A DNA stretch of 64,000 nucleotides, taken from the NCBI GenBank assembly GCA_018292915.2, contig JACVVK020000092.1:192001-256000 (forward strand), written 5' to 3'. Both the position numbers and the translations under genes were made by a program. Of this stretch, positions 10,651 to 64,000 are shown piece by piece. Numbering within the stretch: position 1 is the first letter of the stretch; the number at the start of each line of letters is the position of its first letter. The notes beneath the pieces are model-generated. The model did no database searches. It was not told the origin of the DNA and was given only the letters and a program-made list of their open reading frames with translations. This DNA is from Batillaria attramentaria. Lineage: Eukaryota > Mollusca > Gastropoda > Batillariidae.

Positions 10651-10992
10651 ATTCAAGCAAATTGTGAAATATTGAGACCTTCAGGATGGATTCTCTTCTT
10701 TTTCTTTTTTTTTTTAAACTTGTGGTTAACTGTTACCTCTTAGGTTTCTTTTATATAACCAGTATCTGTGATACATGTTATGATACTGCACAGTATTGCT
10801 ATTCACTCACATGGTATTAACATGTTTATTTTTAATTTCAAGCAAATTGTGAAGTATTGAAGCCTGAGTTCAGGGTGGATTCTCATTTTTATTTTAACAA
10901 GAGGTTAACTGATAACTTATGGGTTTCTTTTATATAACCAGTATCTGTTATACAAGTGATGATATTGCCGGCTATTCACATGGTATTACAAC
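10651..10992 (+). repeat. Tandem duplication, period about 185 bases
   Basis: Both halves have TTCAAGCAAATTGTGAA, TGGATTCTC, GGTTAACTG, TTTCTTTTATATAACCAGTA and CACATGGTATTA in the same order. Confidence 0.75.
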
Positions 10993-11129
10993 TTATGAAA
11001 ACAGTTTTTTGTTGTTGTTTTTTATCTTAACTGGAGTGAGCTACTTTATTTATGGTGTGAATGTTGGAGTGCTCCACTTAGTGTGTGTGTGTGTGTCACA
11101 GTGTGTGCAAAGACCCTACAGTAATGTAG

Positions 11130-11136
11130 GGTCTTT

Positions 11137-11190
<54 letters not shown>
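11130..11190. repeat. (TG)n microsatellite
   Basis: Uninterrupted TG dinucleotides. Just before it, ACCCTACAGTAATGTAGGGT forms a 20-base hairpin at 11111-11130. Confidence 0.9.
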
Positions 11191-11668
11191 AGTGTGTGTT
11201 TTGAAGCTGTTGTGTCACAGTATGTCTGCTCCCCTTGACTGGACTAATAGTAAACATTAGACAACTTGCCAACTAGATACTAGCGTAAGGGTCTGGAACC
11301 GTGAACCCAACCACAAGCTCAGGCTGTGACACTGGGGTCATTTGTGGCTGCAAACCAGTGATGTAGAGACTGATGGTACAATGTATTCAAGTGTCCCGCG
11401 CACCACACGAGCCGAAGGACGCCGGCTATATGGACTGGATGGCCACTGACAGTCTGTCCTCACGATCCGCACTGATCCAGCTCAGGCATCATTCATACAG
11501 GGACTCAGTGATACTGAAAAAGGTTATGTCGGTATCATATTCACAATATAGGCTGATCAGTCTTCACTATATAGTGTAGTCATGACGGACGGTAACCGGC
11601 TCGGCTGACAAACACGAACTACACTGATATTTAGTAGTCAGTCATCAGTCCTGCCAGCTGACAAAAAG

Positions 11669-13080
11669 AACAAGGAGGAACGGCCCCGTCCTACAAAGTT
11701 GTTTCTCCAAACTTCATTTTATTTTGTCTGTTTTGTTGTTATTGTTGCCGGTCCTCCCCTCTCCAAGTTCTACCGATGACACTAGATCCTCTACGACCTC
11801 GACCGATTAGCCACGTGACTGGGGGTGGGGCCGGGTGTGGGAAGAAGGGAGAGGCAGAGGGTGGGTGGGTGGCTCCCCAGAGAGAGAGAGAGAGACGTCA
11901 GTTCCGTGAACTAAACATTTGACGTCAGCCTCAAGCAGGTCGTCATACAGAGAGAGAGAGAGAGATGACGTCAATTCCGTGAACTAAACTATTGGCGTCA
12001 GCCTCTAGCACTGAGATCGTCTGAGGATGCTTGTTTATGTCCTGTGATTTCCCTATTGGCTTTGTGACTTCTCCGACTGAATTATTTTTCACATGAAATC
12101 TGGAAGATGTAGAGGGCTGATGAAATGTCGGAAGCAGTGACGATACTTGCAGATTTTGTCTGTGAACCAAACATTTGCCATCAGCCTCACGCTGCTCGTC
12201 TGACAGATGATACTTCTTCATATCTTGTGATTTCCTTGTTGCTTTTGTGACTTCCGGGACTGAATTAATTTTGACGTAAAATCTGGAAGATCTAGAGAGC
12301 TGATGAAACGTGGACTTAAAGTGCCTTGGATTGTACTTACGAAATTGCAAAGTTGGAACTTTTTTGACCGGCGCTTCTCGCAGAAACGTGAAAAAATGTG
12401 TTTATCTAAAAGCACTGTTATTCTTAATACTAAAGCTATAATAGTGCAATAGTTCATGTCATATGTGCAGTTGTCACAAGTGACAAAAATACCGGAATAA
12501 TGAGTAATTTGAAGGAGTCTTTTCATAGATATTTGGCCTTATATGCAAACCACCCCTACCTCGGAAATATTTTTCTTACACAAAACCTGTCAGAGCTACA
12601 GAGCTGTGCTACGAAAACAGGCAGTATAATTGGATGATCTTCCCAATTACAGAAAATGAAGCCATTTGAACATTTTTTTCGAAAAAATTCGTGACATGAC
12701 CGATTTTTTCAAATCGGCGATAACTGTTCTCAAAATGCGGCAGGCTAAAAATCGTGAAAAATAGCTCTGGAGAATATGACTGCCTACTGTTTTATCTCAA
12801 AGTAAAAAGCCATCCGGCGAGGTGGTTTAGCAGATAGTCATCATTACATCCGTCCACACACACACACACACACACGTCATTCCCGCCAAAAAGAACGCAG
12901 CAGCAAAGTGTGCACGTAAGGTGTCTATGACGCAGATTTCGTTACGTCACTGTGTGCGTGAAAGTAAATATTGTGTGGAGAAACGTCACAGTCTTGTTTT
13001 GTATCACTGAAACTTGCTGCTGCGCGTAGCAAAATCTGCCCCGTCTCATAAAGTTGTTTCTCTATAGAGAAACAACTTAA
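11669..13080 (+). mobile_element. Palindrome-ended element, copy 1
   Basis: Shares about 1.4 kb with 15724-17336 in the same orientation. The start is AACAAGGAGGAACGGCCCCG, and the end is a perfect 28-base palindrome at 13051-13078 (arm AAGTTGTTTCTCTA). A similar CCCCGTCctacAAAGTTGTTTCTC string occurs near both ends in direct orientation. The middle has a twice-repeated module with TGACGTCA and CTGGAAGAT blocks. No transposase or Rep was recognised. Confidence 0.75.
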
Positions 13081-13089
13081 AAACAGCAC

Positions 13090-13882
13090 ATGTGACCAGC
13101 TCACACTGAATAGATCTGATTGGAGAGTCAGTCACGGCCGTCGGTCAGTGATGCTCAGTCGTAATGGCCTGGCTGACCGGCCCGATAGTTAATTGTAAAA
13201 TGTTCCGCAGTCATAATAAAAATATCGAATGCCTGTGTCTTCAAATATTTCGCGCGAAAACTTTACCGGCAGTTTACCGGCTCTGCGGTCATAAGACCTG
13301 TGTACAGTACTGTCAGCTACAAACTGAAGAGTCTGTCGGCTGAACACCGCTACGCCTGTCACTGATCACTGACTGGCACTGACTCAGTGCCGGATCAGCT
13401 GATTCAGTTTACACGATGAAGGTGCCCGGAGGACATGAGTCTAAACTGAAGAGCAGCTGTTAGCGAAGCCAAGCATCACGTTTCCGTGCCAGCGCGATGC
13501 GCAGTTCCTGACAACAGGCGTGCAGTTGTACACATCAGCTGTGACCTACACAGGTAAGAAAGCTGTTTGGTTCTAGAACGGCGTTTACAGCTGCGCGTGC
13601 ACCGCTTGTGGTAGCGGCCAACCAGAGCGCGCGTGCTGTGGCCGTCTGCCTCAGCATCGCGTGCCATCGATCGCACCGGCAGCAGCAGATACAGAACAGA
13701 CACTCGCCTGCTGTTCCGGTGACCGTCTGCGGCTCAGCTCGAATAATTTCGATCTCGATGGATGGTGTGCGTGTGATATGGAGAGATCAAGCTCGCTGAA
13801 GTAGGCTTGATTAATCCCGCTGCATCACCCTTCGCTTCCATTCTTTTCCTGTGTGGAGTGCTCATCCTTTTGCCCTTGCCAG
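13090..13882 (+). promoter_or_regulatory. Probable RyR promoter region and 5'UTR
   Basis: A CpG-richer stretch before the RyR start codon. A CACAG|GTAAGA donor at 13553/13554 and a pyrimidine-rich acceptor (CCTTTTGCCCTTGCCAG) ending at 13882 suggest a non-coding first exon ending at 13553 and a 5'UTR intron of about 330 bases. No TATA box stands out. The start site cannot be fixed from sequence alone. Confidence 0.4.
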
Positions 13883-13905
13883 ATCTTCAGGACTCATCTT
13901 GAAAG

Positions 13906-61606
<47,701 letters not shown>

Positions 61607-61953
61607 GTGAGAGGAGTTTGGGAGTGTAGGGGGGATAACAGCTGTACCTCTTTGTGTGTGTTGCCAACACCCCTTGGCCAAGCGCTGTCATATTTGTACC
61701 ATGTTGATACACTTCTGCTGGCTTCTCACCATAACTTACCACCAAGCTCTTGCCCCTCACCCTCACGTGAAAACTAAAATTGACATAGTCTTGTGTACGT
61801 GGTGAATCTTCTGGTCGCTGGTTTCGCAGTCGCAGCTTCCTTTAACAGGGCTCCCAGACACCTCTATGATCATCAGGAAAAAGGGCCTACACACCTGTCA
61901 AATCTATGACGTTTAGGCTCTTTTTCGCAAATGACGTTAGGTCTGCACATTTT

Positions 61954-63551
61954 TGGCTCACTTGTGTAACAAAGTGAGTCTATGTAATAACCCTCCGTCG
62001 TCTGTGTGTGTGTGTGTGTGTCTGTCTGTCTGTCTGTGTGTGCGTGTCTGTCTGTGTGTCCGCAGTAAACCTTAACATTGGCATTTTCTCAGAAACTATG
62101 AGCAGCAGAGGCACCGAACTTGGCAAGCTGATAGACAGCCATAAGACCTTTCAAAGCATATCATAGTGATTGACCTTGACCTTGGGTCAAGGTCACTAAA
62201 GCTGTCTGGAAATTTTACATTGGCATTTCTCAGAATCTAGGAAAGCCAGAGACATCAAACTTTGCAAGATGATAGACATTGACAACACCTTTACTAACAT
62301 ACCTGTATTCAGTTACTTTGAATCACGGTCAAGGCCATGCAAGCTGTTTTGCGGAAACCGTCCAAAACCTTAACATTGGCATTTTCTCAGAAACAATGAA
62401 CAGCAGAGGCACAAAACGTGGTACGCTGATAGACAGCCATAAGACCTTTCAAAACATACTATAATGATTGACCTTGACCCAAGGTCAAGGTCACTAAAGC
62501 TGTTTGGAAATCTTACATTGGCATTTTCTCAGAATTTAGAAAAGCCAGAGACATCAAACTTAGCATGACGATAGATATTGACAACACCTTTACTGACATA
62601 CCTGTGTTCAGTGACTTTGAGTCAAGGTCAAGGCCATGCAAGCTGTTTTGAGGAAAACCTTCCAAAACCTTAACATTGGCAATTTCTCAGAAACAATGAA
62701 TAGCAGAGGCACCAAACTTGACACGTTGATAGACAGCCATAAGACCTTTCAAAACATACCATAATGACTGACCTTGACCCAAGGTCAGGGTCACTAAAGC
62801 TGTCTGTTTGGAAATTTTACATTGGCATTTTCTCAGAATTTAGAAAAGCCAGAGACATCAAACTTTGCATGATGATAGACATTGACAACACATTTACTGA
62901 CATACCTGTATTCATTGACTTTGAGTCAAGGACTGAAGGTCAAGGTCATCAAAGCTGTCTAATTGGAAATTTAAAATTGCCATTTTCTCAGAATGTAATG
63001 GTACCAGAGGCATCAAACTTTGCATGGCATGGTAGACATTGACAAAACCTGTACTGGCATAACTTGTACATGTACTGGCGTACTTGTATTCAATTTCCTC
63101 GAGTCAAGGTCAAGGCCATTCAAGATGTTTTGTGGAGACTTTAACGTTAGCATTTTCTTGGAAACAACAAACAGCAGAGGCACCAAACAGGGCACAATGA
63201 TAGACAGCAAAGAGACCTATTCACACATACCCATTTGAGAGACCTTGACTCAAGGTCAAGGTCATTACAGCTGTCTTGTGAAATTTTACATCACCATTTG
63301 TACAGAAACTACAAAAATTAGAGCTATCATAATGATAGTCACTGATAAGCTCTTCACTTACAGATCTCATTTGAATGACCTTGACCCAAGGTCAAGGTCA
63401 TAGAAGCTGTCCTGGGAAAACTGTTATGTTGCCATTTGCCGTTTTCTTAGGAACTATGAACACAAGACACCTTACTTCATGATAGCTAGTGATAAGAGCT
63501 TTAGAAACATACTCTTTTGAATGACTGTGACCCATATCACAAGTGAGCCAA
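61954..63551. mobile_element. 1.6 kb TIR-bounded internal repeat array
   Basis: Begins TTGGCTCACTTGTG and ends with the exact inverse CACAAGTGAGCCAA (14 bases). Inside, two alternating half-units of about 147 bases (one with CAGCAGAGGCACCAAAC, one with AAGCCAGAGACATCAAAC) repeat with a full period of about 295 bases. TGACCTTGACCCAAGGTCAA-type palindromes join them. No coding for a transposase was recognised. Confidence 0.8.
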
Positions 63552-64000
63552 GGAGGCTTTGCTCCTCTAGTTAGAAATCTTCTGAAGCTGAGACAAGAAA
63601 ATTAAAGATTTTTGTGAAATTTTGTCTTGATGTTTATTTCTCTTTCTCTCTCCCTCTCTCTCTCACTCACTCAGATATGTAAATTTTCTGGGGTTTTAGG
63701 GATTTCTGAAACATTGTTCACTCTCATGGGGAGCCCCGCTTGAACATGAAGCTAACCCAAGGCAACTGATCTTTCCCTAACCTGCTGTGCTGAATTGTAA
63801 CTTACTTTTTGACACCCTTGTAGCTTGGTGACTTGTTCACGTATCGCCATTGGTATCTTGCAGACAATATTTTTTTGTTTCTGTTTTTCTTTTATAGTAA
63901 TTCATGTGTTAGATATTACGAGCATGCATAGAGATAACGGTGACCTGTGTCTTATCACTAGTTTCATCACACTTGTGTAGCAAGCAATCTACTTGTTTCG

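Noticed and set aside
13476..13799. Short frames on both strands before the RyR start
   Set aside because: Shadow frames in a CpG-richer 5' region; no conserved domain.

Overview
The window is nuclear DNA of an invertebrate animal, most likely a mollusc and perhaps a gastropod. The evidence is many short phase-consistent exons with GT/AG borders, long repeat-rich introns full of (CA)n/(TG)n and homopolymer tracts, several tRNA-derived SINE families, and an invertebrate-type ryanodine receptor. The taxon is inferred from protein character and repeat style, not from a marker gene. No rRNA, genuine tRNA gene, CRISPR array or bacterial feature was seen.

Layout, all genes on the + strand. (1) 171-8938: the 3' part (11 exons, about 611 codons to the stop) of a kinesin-3 family gene of KIF28 type. 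It shows the neck/coiled coil, an FHA domain and the C-terminal domains; the motor domain lies upstream of the window. The 3'UTR probably ends near 9.8 kb. (2) 9.8-13.1 kb: intergenic DNA with a fold-back MITE, a local tandem duplication, a (TG)n tract and the first copy of a 1.4 kb palindrome-ended element. (3) 13.1 kb to the right edge: the first 56 coding exons (about 2,470 codons, roughly the N-terminal half) of a ryanodine receptor gene. The protein runs through the IP3R-like beta-trefoil, MIR region, first RIH domain, SPRY1, the RyR repeat pair, SPRY2, an enlarged variable region, SPRY3 and the start of the large cytosolic solenoid. The rest of the gene, including the channel pore, is beyond the window.

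The exon model checks itself. The kinesin exons sum to 612 complete codons including the stop. The RyR exons join in phase at every junction except exon 6/exon 7, where the sum is one base too long. RyR shows several likely splice-diversity points: a 39-nt in-phase cassette mini-exon before SPRY2, a tandem NAGNAG acceptor, two same-phase donors 114 nt apart, and two usable acceptors in the variable region before SPRY3.

The introns carry much mobile DNA: two inverted copies of a 1,375-bp TA-flanked TIR element, two direct copies of a palindrome-ended element, at least six MITE-like families, three tRNA-SINE families (one copy with a perfect 12-bp target-site duplication) and a 1.6 kb TIR-bounded repeat array rich in TCAAGGTCA half-sites. 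Introns not listed separately hold only AT-rich unique sequence or simple repeats as far as I can see. The two genes have no known joint pathway (kinesin transport versus intracellular calcium release), and their adjacency may be incidental.
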